The notes beneath the pieces were generated by a model. The model saw nothing but the letters and a program-made list of their open reading frames with translations, made no database searches and had not been told where the DNA came from. The translations under genes and the position numbers were made by a program. From Trochalopteron elliotii (Eukaryota; Chordata; Aves; Passeriformes; Leiothrichidae): 64,000 bases of DNA. This document shows, one piece after another, positions 13,296 through 27,379 of this stretch. The DNA is taken from contig JANPWX010000096.1 of the NCBI GenBank assembly GCA_024734555.1, forward strand, positions 12,374,445 to 12,438,444. Reading direction: 5' to 3'. Positions within the stretch are counted from its first letter, which is position 1. Each line of letters begins with the position of its first letter.

Positions 13296-16200
13296 AGTCT
13301 GTTTTCCTAGAATGATCAATCTGAATGAGAGCTACTAAGGTTTATTATTCCTGGTCTAGGATACCCACCCATGGCAATGCCTTGATATCATATACTCTAA
13401 GCCATTTAATGATGCAGCAACTTCATACCCTCAATTAGAATTCTACTTGAATACAGAGAGATTCTCTGAATTGTTACATCCTCAAATCACATCTTCTGTG
13501 TTACGTAAATGAAGTGTAAAAATGGTTTAAAACTCCTGCAAGATGAACTGCTGTACAAAGAACTGCTCATAAAATTACCAGATAAAATGAATGGATTAAG
13601 AACATTCATGCTGTTAATTTCAGTGGATTAAATATCCATGCTTTTTATTTCAAGTTAATCAGTCCTTTGTACTGCAGGACAGAAAAAAAAAATCCCAACC
13701 CTGTCCAGTAAGTCTCAGCAGCAGGAATTATTATAAAAACCTTCATTGCCATGAAGGAATTGCTGAACTTTTTGAGATCCCAAATTGCACTTCCTAAGTA
13801 TGTACTATGCCAGTTCTTTTTAAACTGATCATAACGGTTTATTAAATGATGTATTCAAAAAGTTGAGTTGAAAAAGTTTCACAAATATTCTAAGCCACGT
13901 TATTCATTCTGTCTAAATTGTGGCATGCACTCAGTATAATACACCTTAAAATACTCCCACACATGATACTAATTTTTGCTGAAGGTGTCTGGATGACATA
14001 ACGTAGGTTTTTTTTCAAATTCCATGTCTTAATAAAGAGATTTTGCCATTGACTTACTGAATGCACAAAAATCCCATACTACTCTGAGATTTATCCCAGA
14101 CCAGTTAAGCAAGTAAGGCATAGTTTTCATAAAGATAGAATACACACAGATGTGAACTCATACTAGTCACCCTTGTGTGATATGAACATGAACACTCTAA
14201 ATGAAGTGCTTCTCGTAACTCTTATGTTTTATACAATTATGAATTTTCAATTGTAATCCATATTAACGAACTATAGGCAGTCTTGAAAAAAATGATACCT
14301 TCTAGTTCTTCCTAGCAGGAGGAAGTATAACACTGATGGTGCCCTTTTTAAGAAAGCATCAATAATTTTTTCTAACAAAAGCTCACCCTTGTGCCACATC
14401 AATAGCAAAACGTAAGAATTATAAATAGATGATGAATAGATGATTTTAAACAAGTATCATGTGTCTAATAACAGTGGTATTAAACTTTCCCAGAACTTTA
14501 CAGGGAACTACTTTATCAAAATAATTTAAAAAAAGGGATGAGGTCATTTATGAATTTTAAGCCATAATATTTTTACGGCAGCTAATGTATTATGGAATTA
14601 CTGTGGGAGTTGGCATCATATTTGCCTCACCAATATGCCACATTCCCTTTCTCACCCCATTCTTCTAGAAATAGTTTCCCTTGTCAAACATCTTGATGCT
14701 AAATCCCTGTTTGGACACCCATACAAGTTATATTTCTGCTGTCAGTCTGTACCTTAAGCCACAACATGAAAGAGAGCAGGAAATTCTACAGCTGTTTCTC
14801 CTCATCATGCATAAGTAGTTATTTCAAATGACCTTGAGCAAAGTTTTGAGGAAATTAAACCATCCCAAAACTCTCATTCAGGTATTACTAGCTACTTTTC
14901 CCAGGCGAGTATTTCCTACTTGTTCCCTAAAGTGAACTATTGCTTTTCAAAATGACCAGCTACCATAATTGCTTGTGTAGAGCTAAACTAACTTTTTTCT
15001 TTCTACAGTTTCTAGTATATTACATTTTATTTAGAGTATTTCCTTAGCTTGAAAAATAACCTAGGCTGCAAGAATAATTTTTAAAAAGTCTATGAATCTG
15101 AACTATTTTATGTATAATCTAAAGAAAGCTGTATGCAGGTCAATAATTTAAAAGCTATTTATCATTACAAGTTTCTGTCAGTCAAAGTAAGAGCTACTGT
15201 AATTTCAAAATAATGGCATATCTCTTAGATAGCTAAGAAATAATATCAAGTTGTCTGATAGAAACCCCATACAAACTTCATACATTTGCTGTGTGAGGCA
15301 GTGCATGAGACTACTGGATTGAGGTCACATTCAGCAGAGTTGAGAATTCTCTAAATTCTCAGTTAAGACTGGATATTAGTTTCCTCATGCAATACAACAA
15401 GCCAGTACTATATGAGGCAATAGTGATCAGCCTTTTAACCCCAGCCTATGCTCAACAAAACACTTCATGGAAGTATAAACAGCTTCTAGGATAGGTAGGA
15501 AGAGAATTCATTCTTCTGGCTTTCAGATCAGTGTGCTTCCCCTAGGCTACAAGGAATTTATTTATTGGAAACATGCACCTGAAGGATACTAATTTAGTCC
15601 TGAGTAGTCAGACAATAGGCAGTGGAATTTGACTGAAGACCTGGTGCTTCAAACTGTGAAAGCCTTGATGCATGTTTTCCTTGTAATCTTTAAGTGCTTA
15701 TGCTGCATTAAGCACAATTAAGCTCTTGAGATTTTTGTGTTTATCTGTGTTTGATGTAGTATTCTGCTAAACATTTCCATTTTGGATAGGAAATAAAGAT
15801 CAAAATTTTTTCCCTTTTATTTTATTCTATACAAAGTATTTTTTCTCTATTGTTCTTTCCCTTGCATGTCTCACAGGATACAAGTATAGCCAATTTTACA
15901 GGGTAGATTTTTATCTACTTGATTTTAACTTGTCTTTTTGAGTTTGTGATGTATCAGTACAACTGTTGTTAGAGCCATGACAGAAAGGATCCATTATATT
16001 ACCAAATCTGTGGACGGTCAAAACTGCCTTAGAATTCTTTATCACCCTATCACAAGTCATAGCATCAACCTCACTATAAGGTGTTAAGTTAAAAAGTCAG
16101 TCTTGTTTTTCCTGATTTTAGCAGCTATATCTGGATGTGGGATAATTCTTGACCCTACATCTCATTGCTTTCCAAAAGCTTGCTTGCTTTTGTATCTGAC

Positions 16201-16449
16201 AGCATAACAACATAGATTGCTGCTCTCTTACCCATTTCTATTAAGAGGCAGCATAAACACTAGGGCCACTCTGAACTGGGCCATTCTGGCCAATTTAAGA
16301 ACAACAGCTTCTAGACTTAGATCCACAAATCCATGCTGTGCTGTGTTTTTGACAAAGGACATTTGGGCCTGTATCCCTTTAATCCAGTTCAGCTCTCGGC
16401 AGCAGGTAACATGAAGCACAGCTTGATGATCACAGCATTACTTTGCATG
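13296..16449. other. Intronic sequence, no gene recognised
   Basis: AT-rich unique-looking DNA with a short A-run near 13683. Only short frames occur (60-66 codons), without known domains. No repeat family was recognised. Confidence 0.5.
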
Positions 16450-17065
16450 TGTTCTGGTTTTGGCTGGGGTAGAATGAATTTTCTTCACGGTGGCTGGTAT
16501 GGGGTTGTGTTTTGGATTTGTGCTGGACAAATCCAAACACAATCCTGGACACAGGGTTGATAATATGGAGGTGTTTTTATTATTGCCGAGCAGGGCTTGC
16601 ACAGAGCCACAGCCTTTTCTGCTTCTCATACTGCCACGGCTGGCAAGGAGAGTTGGAGGTTTACCAGCATCTGGGAGGAGATGCAGCCAGGACAGGTGAC
16701 CCTAACTGACCAAAGGGATATTCCAGACCATGTGACATCATGCTCAGTATACTAAGTGTGGAGGAAAAGGAGGAAGGGGAGAACGTTTGGAGTGATGGCA
16801 TTTGTCTTCCAAGTAATCATTACAGGTGATGAGGCCCGGCTCTCCTGGAGTGGATGAACCACTACCTGCCCATGGGAAGCAGTGAATCAAATCCTTGTTT
16901 TGCTTTGGTTGTGTGTGCATCTTCTGCTTTCTCTATTAAACTGCCTTTGTCTCAATGCACTTTTTCTTTCTTTTACCCTTCTGATTGTATTCCCAGTCTT
17001 GCTGGTGGGGGAGTGAGTGAGTGGCTCTGTGGAGTTTGGTTGCTGGCTGGGGTTAAACCATGACA
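16450..17065 (+). mobile_element. ERVL-type solo LTR, sense orientation (616 bp)
   Basis: The element starts TGTTCTGGTTTTGGCTGGGG and ends GGGGTTAAACCATGACA, so it has the TG...CA termini of a retroviral LTR. It is flanked by GCATG (16445-16449) and GCCTG (17066-17070), an imperfect 5-bp target duplication as expected for ERVL. A polyadenylation signal ATTAAA lies at 16935-16940. No retroviral genes flank it, so it is a solo LTR left by recombination. The same family recurs inverted at 61588-62179. The sequence belongs to an LTR family I recall as common in bird genomes; the exact subfamily was not determined. The short open frames inside it are not genes. Confidence 0.85.
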
Positions 17066-17070
17066 GCCTG

Positions 17071-20000
17071 TGTACTTAAAAGGTGACCTTTTACTTATGG
17101 TATGTATTACAATATGTCAAGCAATGCTTAATTTTATTGCTTTTGCATCAGTTCCTCAGTCACTTGGTAGATCTGATGGTTCTTTACCAAAATACCCAAA
17201 CATCTCTGTATTTGAGAGCAGGAGCTCTAGGACATCATCTAAAAGCCATTAGGTCATGGAAGATCCTGTTTAATTCAAGCTTGAATAGTTCTCTAATAGG
17301 ACATGTCATTTTAGTGCCATGGTGTTGATGAGGCAGGGAAAGAAGCTGAGCTGTTGCAGATTAGTCAGGGCAGCTTATGGCCTTTATGCTTCAAAGCATG
17401 TGTGCAGTTGCTAAATCAACAGGACAACTCTCATTTTTTGTTGAGGATTTTTTTTTTTCTTGCTAATGGTCAAGCTGCCAGAAACAAATAGTGACATAAG
17501 TTGAGAATGAGAAAGTTGTTACCACATATAATTTGAGGAATGAGCTGATATCCATCTTTAAAAATATATATATATTAATTCATTCAAAGCTTAGTTAGTG
17601 TTTCCAATAAATCTTTCCTTTTTAGTGCTAAGTACCTGAGTGACTGCTTACTCTAATAAACGTCGGATGAATAGCAGTGCAAGTAACCTCAAGCAGATAC
17701 CACCTAAACTGCATCCTTATCAGTCCGAAAGTGGCAATACTTTCTTCCTGACCTGGGACCTTTACGCACTGCTTATACCTGAATGGGCAATTTATTTAAA
17801 TAATTTGGTAAAAAAGACTTCCCAGATGATAAAGAAATTCCTTGAAATGTGTTGTCTTGAACATAGTCGCTTTGTTTAGTGTTCTCTTGCGTGCCACCCA
17901 GCCGAATTGATGCCTTGCATTCATCCATATTTCCCATGCTTTGCTGTTAAGGATAGCTCATGTGGTGAGAACTGATCAACCCATGTGCTCCTTCCCCTCT
18001 CAGCAAATGCTCTGTGCAGAACTCCAGCAGATGGATGTATTAGATTCTGAAGACACAAGCTTCTCCTGGACCATTTTATAGCTTGTGCTTGTTCAGTTTG
18101 TACTTTAATAGATACACTAATAAAGAGATTATCCATGCAAATAAAGAATGGTAGGTATTCTTTTTAAAATAAAGAACATTGTTTTATATTCTATTTGAAT
18201 ATGGTTCCTTGGTATGATTTACAGTCCTGAACTGTAGTCAAATTTCTTTCCTGAGTATACTGAATTCCATTCTGACCATCCTTTTCTGAGGAGTCTCTCA
18301 GATGAGGATTAAGTTCACCATGACACAAAGATCTTAATAATTAATAAAAGCAAGTAAGTGTTACTTAAAAAATACTATGTATGAGACCTAGTCAGGATGG
18401 GATTTAAACTGTAGTTGGTGTGCTTGCTTCTGTGGTCAAATGTGTTTCCTTGCACTTTGCAAGAAAAGGATGACAATGCTAGGGAAATTTGTATAGTAGA
18501 TCTAAAACAAAGAGATTTAGAAGATAGTAGAAACTAATAAAGAAGAGAACAGGAATATAAGAGAAAAGCATGCAGGCATGAACTTTAGAGAATCTTGTCT
18601 CAGATATGCCAAGCAAACAAGGTTATTCAACTTTGCATTTGTCTTTTTCACTCAAAATATTTTGAAGTATGTAAAGTAATCTTCCCCTGTTTGAAAACAG
18701 AGAAAACCCAATGTGAATAAGTTAATGAACAATCCAAACACAAAATTTGAATCCAAATCAAATCCATTTGAAATAATGTCTTTGAGAACTCAGCAAAAAA
18801 AGGATTAGACATCTCTTAATTAAAGGAAACTTTGGATGAAATTATGTTTTGACTCTGGCTTTTGTGGTAGAGAGGCTGTGAGCCAGGATGGAGGTTTGGG
18901 AGTTTAGTAGTTCTGACAGCTCTCTAGTAGCTACTGTAAGCTCTGATTCATTCTGCTTTGCTAGTAGGGATGTACTTTCATCACTTGATGTTAAAGAAGT
19001 AGTCCTATAATTGGCAGCATCAATTGTCTGGGGACTGAGAGGGAGGAATTTTAAATACATCTCTTCAGGCTAAAAGAATACTCTATGTTTATTCAGTTTT
19101 AACAGAGATACACTTACAGGCGCCTTTATTATAATGTTGTGGAAGATTTGCCTTTTTTTTTTTTTTAATGTGCTTATTTTTAAGATTCAAAATGTCCAAG
19201 CTCTGAGCTAAAAGCTTACAGCCTTGATTGCCATCAGATATTCTGCTTCTGTGGGGTGCAGGAATTTACAAGGTTGAGACTTACAAGTATGTCTCTTGAT
19301 TTCAAAGAAGGCAATAATTTTGTTCATGTTTTAACACCTAGAGTCGTGCAGTCTGGTGTCTTAAAGTCATGGAGTGGAAGAAAGCACAGAGGAAAAAGCC
19401 TTTAGGTTTTTCAGAAAAGCTCCCTGAATATTGCATAGTTGAGAGAAACAGCATTTATTGTAAAGCAGCTTCTTGGGTGCTCCTCACCATGCTGTGGGGC
19501 TGCAGCAGCAGTAGGAGAGAGGACCTGGCATCCTTTCCCTTTCTCCCAACTGTCAAAATCCTCCTACATCCTGATGTTTACACCAGAATTCTGTACTGTA
19601 TACTCACCCATCATTCTGCCTCTGCAGCATATGTCCTTCTGTGAATTATGGAATTTTCTTGGCTTACAAGGCCTTTTCATGTCTGAAGCAGAAGTACCAG
19701 CTTTTCTACCTTTCTAGAACAATTTTGACATCTGTAAAATCCTATTTATTGACTGCAAGAATACAAAATATAATCTGATACAAATCAGTGAGAATCCCTG
19801 TGTGTACAGGGAAAGAAAAAATAGGCCTGTTTAAATATCAAAATCTTTGCTAAAATGATGTAAAGGGACAGTTTGAAGAAAAAAAAGTTCTAATAATATA
19901 AGCAAAAAGCTTTCTGTATTTCAGATGACAATATGACTGTGTAGTTGTGTAATTCAAGAGCCAAGTGATTTAGTGAGAAATGTAGTAACTGATCTTTCAA

Positions 20001-23000
20001 TTACTTCAATTTCTTTTTTTTATGCTCTGAAGGAAAATAAAGAAATGAGGACATGTGAAGAAAAAAGTTTTCAAATCAAGACGGCTACATATTTTATTGT
20101 TAGAGTATTTTTATTCATGATGAATTTGGTTCTGTATTTCTTCTAAATTTAGAATTATATCTAGAAAAAATTGTATGAAGTGCAACCACATATATCAGCT
20201 ATGAAAAATATTAGAAATTATTAGAAGACTGTTCATAGATACGGGGTTCTTAAGTCCTTCTTTTGATGGGTTAAAAACCTAGGGGGCCTTTTTTCTTCTT
20301 TTCCCAAAATCTTCAACTGATTTTACATTGAAACGCAGTATTGATCAAATAGGGAGGTAAAGATAACAAGAGAGTAAGAAATGTCAGAAAGGATGATTGT
20401 TGGATTACTAGATTCCCTTGTACACCCCGTGGATAGGGATGTTTGCATTGCACTCTTTGGACCACTAAACCCAATAACCAGTAAGGAGTTGGTCTTGTTA
20501 TCATGGTTTATTGACTAAGCTTCAGTGTGCCCATAATGGAAGGGGGCAGAAAAGACCCAAAGGCAGAGAAGTTGATGGAATGATTCAGAAAATCTTTGCT
20601 TGGTTTCATTAGTCCGAGAAAAATTGTCGCTGTACCTGAAAAAGGTCAGTGTTAGTTTGAGACCATTCTTGCTTATGAATTTGAACCAAATGTAATTTCA
20701 ATGGGTTTTTTGGGGGGTAAATAGCAATCTTCTGGATGCAGTGTTGCCAGTTATTAATCTATGAGTTGCTTTCAAGATACCCAACTTTGAATGGCTGGCT
20801 GCATTGAAATTTTTCTTGCTTATCTATCACTGGCTTAGCTATATGCACCATGCAATACTTAGTTTTTTAAATGTGTTTAATATCATAGCTTTATAATCAG
20901 TTCCTTCAACAGTTTCCTAGTGAAATTTGGACTGTAGATTTTGCATCATAGCAGTCAATACCACATAACTTAAAATTTGCCAGGTTGCAATAGGATGCGG
21001 AGTTAATCCATTGTTTCACCTCAAACTTGCCCTCTTTAAAGGTAAAAAGGGCTTTTCACAGAAATACCATGAAAAATATTCTCAATGAGAATATGATGAG
21101 GGCAAAATTTCTCTTTCTGGCAAATTATCTACAGAAGCATCACTGTTTATCAGTTTGTGAGGAATTCCAAACTCAACTCATCTATTCTGGAGTTGTATTT
21201 AGCTGCCAGTCGTTCTGACACTTGTTATATGCTGCAGAATATCATCCTACACATCACTTACAGGATCTTTTCCTGTGCACAGCACCTGCAGTATTTGCTA
21301 TTTGCAGTCCATGATTACCATGCTAAGTCATATGATAATTTCCTGCAATTTAGATTTTTATAAAAGCAAAAGATTGGACACTGTATCTGTTCACTGGATA
21401 TAAGGTTTTGCAACGCTTCTTGTTAGCTAGAATAGGAGTACTATTTAGGCTGGTTAACTGCTAGCTCTAACACTTAAAAAATATAATGACAAAAAAATCA
21501 GGATGAAGGAAACTCTTGAGGTTTCTTGTGTGTCTGTGTGTCTATTTTGCTGGGCTTATTTGTTTATTGTTTTTAATATTTTGTAGAAAACTCAATCATG
21601 GCTTAGGACTCTATGTATAAAAACCAAACAAAATGACATTTGGTGCCTTAAAGGTCTGACCTCATGGATCTGCCCCATCAGAGATGAAAGAAGAGGCAAA
21701 GATGATGAGTATGATAGGTAGTATGTTTACAATCTAATTTTGTGATGGCTTCAAGAAAAAGAAAAAAAAATTATAAAAGGGTATGAAGGAGAATAATGAA
21801 GTAGTTCTGCCTGTGTTTACAAGGACATCTTCCAAAATCTGAAAAGCAAAACAGGGAGAAGAGAAGCAGATTTTTTAAAACATAGTAACTGGATGAAGGC
21901 TTGGATCGTGAGCTGATCAGTGGCAGAACTCAGTCTTCATGGCTGATGAGAGAAATGGTCTTGACAACTGAGGTGGTACTTGAGTCAGCAATGAATAAAA
22001 AGACAAGTGGGATGGGATGAAATGGATGCCCCTCAGCAACTCATTGGATACTATGACTGAAACTTCAGAAGACAGAGACTTTTATACTTTTTATATATGC
22101 ATGTGCAGGTGAAAAGGCACAAAATATGTCAGATACTATGCAGTGAAAATCTGCAAGGTTAAAGATAAATAAGTACTTAGGTTTTTGCAGGGTACTCTCT
22201 GGTTTAACATCCTAATAATGATTTCAAAGAACTAAGTGACATGTAAATGAAATTCATAGATAACTAAAATTGACAGGAAATGAAAACATATTTAGCAGAG
22301 AGAAGGCATCCAAAAACTGGACGAACTGGTTGGTGATAAAATATGTAAATGCAAATGTACTAAAGCAGGACTGTTTGCAAAGTGCTGGGGTAATAGAAAA
22401 AAGGCTAGTGATCATTAAAAATTGAATATCTGTAGGTCAAGATATGTGACAGAAGTGTGGGAAAGACTCAGTGGTCTAATTTGAGACTTGTTACAGATTG
22501 CCAATGTTAGGCTGTAAAAGGTTTGGTGCAATATTGTTAGTATTACAGGAATAAATTTCCTTTGGGATATTTGAAGTTTCCTGATTAACAAAAAACTGCT
22601 GTAAATTATAGTAGATTTTATGTACTTTTACACCACATAATCAATTTACCAACAAAAGAGTACTTTACATCTTACATTGACTAGTCATTCTATAAAACCT
22701 ATTGCTTTAAAACAACCCTGCATGTTAATGTTCCTAAAATGGATCAATTTGCTGGATTGTGTAAAGAATGTATACAATATGCTTAATTTTAGAAAGGGAA
22801 ATGTGAATAATTATGTAGACTTCCTAGTAAAACTAAGTGGACTAAACAGTTCCAGAATTTAAAAGTTAAGAAGAGTTTGAAATTCCTTAAGCATGAATGT
22901 AAAAGATACTTGAAGGATAATATTTCATTAAGAATAGTTTGAGTTCACAACAGATAAATAAAAAACTCCTCCTTTTTTTTTTTTTTAATGATCGTGAGCA

Positions 23001-23640
23001 GACAGCTTTTATTTTTTTAAAATTTGAATATGGAAGCAACATATTAGGTAATCAAAACAAATGATCTTTAGCCATGTAAAATTAAGAATTAAAAAGGAAG
23101 AAAAAGGGTTTTTATTCTAGAATTAGACAGGTGTTAAAGATGCCTAAATGGGTTCTTTTTACCCCAAATTCTGAATTAAAATCTAATCAAAGCTTTCTAT
23201 AAAGGCAAAAGTGTTTAATATGGAGAAAATGATGAAAATGAGGACATGGAAATGTGACTTACTGTTTCACAGAGGAAAGAAAGCTTAAAAGATTCCATAT
23301 GATCTAGATGAGGGAGATTAGAAAGTCTTCATTCCAGAATTTTGAAAAAACATGTCTGAAACTACAGATCTACCTATTCTTAGTCAACGTTTCCCAGTGG
23401 ATATCAGATGCTCAGAGAACAATGCTAAAGACTACACTTTAAATTAGGTGAGGGTTTTGCACTGAATTTAGAGATTTGGGATAGTGGATTCATCTGGCCC
23501 TTATCACATACAAAGTTTTAGAAGAAATTTCAATGGTAATTATAATGAAATGTGTGAAGGCAACTAGAAATAGGACAAAACACGACATGTTTTTAACCAC
23601 GATTTTTCTTTGATAAATAATTTTCTAAGCAAATGACATA
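17071..23640. other. Intronic sequence, no gene recognised
   Basis: AT-rich DNA with T-runs near 17451 and 19150. Two overlapping frames near 19369-19717 (91 and 92 codons) show no known domain. From about 21630 the + strand turns purine-rich and has weak CR1-like phrases, for example a match to the CR1 'CTTCATGGCTGA' stretch near 21938. It may be the 5' part of the old CR1 listed at 23640-24560, but I could not support that firmly. Confidence 0.45.
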
Positions 23641-24560
23641 TAGTAAAACTCATCTATTTGGACTTGAGTTAAATATTTGATTCAGTGCCAAAGAGTAAAT
23701 TAAAAATAGGTTTGTTACAAGAATTTTAATACCTTGCAAGGAAATGACTTAAGGGGAGAAAATCACGTGTGATGTTAAAACAGATAAGATACACTGAAGG
23801 GGAAGGGGATTATTGCAGGTGATTTTTAGCATTTTTGTTGTGTTCTCATTTATTATTTTCCTTAATGGCCTCAGTCTGAAAGGTAAAAGTATGTCATTGG
23901 TTTTGTTTACAGTACATATAGTCAATTAAAAAAAATGGCATAGGGAAAAGAAATAATTTAAAAAAATTAATAATAATAAAAACATTAAGTAATAAAAATT
24001 GGAGCATGGAATTAAATTAATCACTGCAATGGATAGTAATATATTTGTGGACAGATTTTTACAGTAAGAGATATTCAGTAGGTGAAGGTGGAAAACAATT
24101 GGGTGTGTTAGATGACTGAATCTTTAAAATCATTCAGATACGAAAACAAATTTAGTTGAGGGGTTGGTTCCTCAGAAAAGCTTTGTAAAATTGAGGTTAC
24201 TAAATCTAAGAAAAAATTAATTCACAATGTAACTGATGAATGAAATCATCCCAAAAGAATCGATAAGGGGAAAAAAGCAACAAAGTAGAATATACCAAGT
24301 AGCTGGAAAAACCGAAAGGTGAAAGAATGCATGATTGCTCCCTATAAATCCACAAAAAAGATAAATACAGGAAAGGAGAAAATTACAAAGTTAGAAATCA
24401 GTTTTACCAAGAGAATTAGTTGAATACAAACTGTCAGTTAATTATTTGAATCTGGAAATTAATAGATTTCTAACCATGACAGGTTTGTGTTTAAAGCTAT
24501 CAGAAATAGAAAAGCAAGAAACTAACTTCTTTGAAGATAATACATATTTACTTCACAGAA
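23640..24560 (+). mobile_element. Ancient CR1 LINE fragment (RT to 3' end of ORF2), sense
   Basis: Seen: several degraded but ordered matches to the older, reptile-like CR1 ORF2. CTATTTGGACTTGAGTTAAA with ATTTGATTCAGTGCCA (23654-23700) corresponds to the codons for the LDFSKAFDTVP block. TTAAGGGGAGAAAA (about 23749) and a TTATTATTTTCCTTAATGGCC stretch (about 23850) correspond to the region before the catalytic block. TGATTGCTCCCTATAAATCC with AGATAAATACAGG (about 24331-24371) matches the YKYI.GI region. AAACTGTCAGTTAATTATTT with TTTCTAACCATGACAGG (about 24428-24485) matches the C-terminal region. The frame is destroyed. The divergence implies an insertion much older than the avian CR1 copies elsewhere in the window. 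Confidence 0.65.
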
Positions 24561-27370
24561 TAAATTACCTGAACTAGCACTGTATTAAAGTCAGTGAGCC
24601 ATAAATTCTTACAATATTCTCTTCATAACCAAAGGAAAACATGGTATAAGTATCTGAAAGACGTTTCATTTTTATTTTCCATTATTGTTTTTAATGTGGT
24701 GCATACAGATAACATTACTGCAAGGGTGCTGGTATACAATATCAAAAAGGATAAAATTAATCTCTTACTTTTGACTTAGAGATAGCTCTGAGAAGAAAAT
24801 GTAGTAGCCTCATCTCTTGGGACCTTTAAAACCAGATTCAGCACAATATATAAGAAAAATACTCTAGAGAACAAACTGACAGTGAAAGGATGAGACTTAA
24901 TAAGCATTTTTTCCCCTCCTTGCTTCCTGGAGTGCCAGCCCTTCTGCTGTTCTTCACTCTGGTATAGCATCTCCAGGTCTGCACACAGTGTGGTTCCCAT
25001 TCTGAGTGCATGGACTAGCAAAGTAGCTAGTGAAAATGTTCAGTAGCTATTTTCAGATTTAAGTCACTTTCTATTTCACTTTTTTCTTTTAATTACAACA
25101 ACCGCTCACCCGTAAATTGTGCATACCCTTTGATTGTTAATGGGAGATTTAATTTTCTGGTTGAATATTCTGTTGAATATTCATTCTGATTGAACATTTG
25201 ACTCACAGAAACTAGCAGTTTCTGGAAACTAGTAGCATATATCCAAGAACTTTTGAGAAAAAATATAGAACTAGAGAAGTATTTTCTGGTTTTGGTACAA
25301 TCCAAAAAAGTAGACAAACTTGTCTGTCAAAAATGAGTATATTCAATTTTCTGTGAGAAACTTTACTTGCAAATAAAATCAAGGCATCTTCTATGACTTC
25401 TCTGAATGTACAGAGTCAGTGTTGCCTTGGGGGTAGAGCAGGAAAGTCTCCAGACTCTCATATCAGAGGTACGTATGTTTGCTCTCATGGAGAAATCAGT
25501 ATTTAAACAATAAAATATAGCAGGACTGTAGACTTTTGGATTTATTGTCTTTTAGGTAAAGATAGAGTTTTGCAAGAGATGACTTTCAAACAGACCATTC
25601 AACATTCACAGAATCTTTTACACTTCTGTTTCATTGAAGACAAGCACTCCATAGATACATTTTAGCTTTCAGAAACATCTATACTGTTGTGAGCAATTCT
25701 GTACTGGAATGGAAAAGCAAGTAAATGGTAACCTTATAATATTTGTTGCCATCAGACACTTTTTCTGAATTTGCACGAAACCTTCGCCTGAAGGTTTTAG
25801 AATTGTTATTTATATATGTATGTTTATATATATATGTGTGTGTGTGTGTATAGATTAAACAAGTTTACAGTTTGCACTAGGATGATTAAGTTCTCACTTT
25901 GAAGGTCTGATTTTGAAAGAGGAAATAAATTAATTGTGAACTTTTGCTAGTACTAGTAGGGGTAAGAAGAAAATTTTGTTTCCTGGGTTCAGCACTAAAC
26001 AACTGAAATTGCCTAGTTTAATTCTCCAGATGTCTTTGTGAATTACTAATCTGGCATAAAATTAAAGCAAAACCTTACTCTTGCTTTTACTGCACCTGTT
26101 GCAAAGACAATATCCCTTCCTAGCATAAGTGTTGCAGTTTTAAGACAGAACTAGACTTACTGTAGATTTGTGTTTGAAGTGTATGTTTTTCATTAGAGAA
26201 GTGCAATAACACAATGCTAAGTTTTATATTCTTTATGGGGCACTGAAGGGTTCATTGTGGTCAACAGGAAATAGAGCTGCTGTTATTTAGTGACACCATT
26301 TTCAGTGAGACCGAGTTGCTAGGCAAAGTATTGTTAAGTGTACAATAAATTTAACAATATGTTATTACATGTGTAAATCGGCCAGAAATTCTCCATTTAA
26401 TAAGTACATCCTGTTAGTTGACACACAATTATGTTAATGCAGTGGAATTGGAGAGTAATTTAAATGTAATTATCGTTTTAGGGCTTAAAAGATAAATCAT
26501 ACAGAACATGGAACTTATTCTCATAGTCTATATCTGAAATACCAAGTATATCTGAAATACTCTCTTACTGCTTTACCTTTGAAATTCGTTTTTCTCAAAT
26601 GGATTAGAATAAGAGCACTTTGTAAATCAAAATACAATCGTGCTGCTCAGTGGTTCAGTTCCAAGTTTGGACTTGGACAGTTAAGACAATCAGAAAACAT
26701 GTCCTTAACTGGGGTTCAGTATAGTCATGTATGTTATCATGGCTTCAGTTTTGCTGTTTTACTAATGTGTAGTCTCATAATAAATTATAAATAAATTATC
26801 TGCATTTGTAATGCTACATTAGATTTCTTATCAAGCTTTCTTCAGTATCTAACTGTCTGTCTGTCTACATATGCATATTCATCTCCTATTTTAGAGATAA
26901 GATTCATTTTCTGCCATCAATATATGTGATAACATCACTTTAGGAAAAAATAGACAATAATAATTGTGCATTTATTTATTGATTCCATTAGATCCTTATT
27001 TTTGAATGTTAGTATTTAGAATTTTTAATGGATTTAATTATTATGAGATATGTTTTTATTTTTTATATTTCATGTCTTGTTTTTTATTTAAAACTCTTCT
27101 GTTCCCTATTAAAATACCCTAATAATCTTTTCTGGTTTTCCATATGCATTTTTTATCAGATACAGTATGGCTAAGCTTAAGGTGGTGTAAGTCTTAATTT
27201 TTTTTCTTTTTTTATGAATAACTTTTTAAATTCTCAACTCTAGCACCACAGAGTCTTAGTTCTTTTATCAAATAAATAAATAATTAATTATGGTCATTCT
27301 TCAAAAGCCACTTTTATTCCACTTGATAATGTTGTTAGTAATTCACTAGTGAAAGGTTTTAATAGTTGTT
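24561..27370. other. Intronic sequence, no gene recognised
   Basis: AT-rich DNA. It contains a TATATA/TGTG alternating tract (25808-25852, listed separately) and a stretch near 26380-26500 with homeodomain-like ATTA motifs that looks like conserved non-coding sequence by composition only. No coding or RNA feature was recognised. Confidence 0.5.
25808..25852. repeat. Alternating (TA)n/(TG)n microsatellite
   Basis: About 45 bases of nearly uninterrupted alternating pyrimidine-purine sequence: TA-rich units, a short break, then TATATATATA passing into seven TG units. Such tracts are length-variable and can adopt left-handed helix under supercoiling. Confidence 0.85.
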
Positions 27371-27379
27371 GAACATGTA

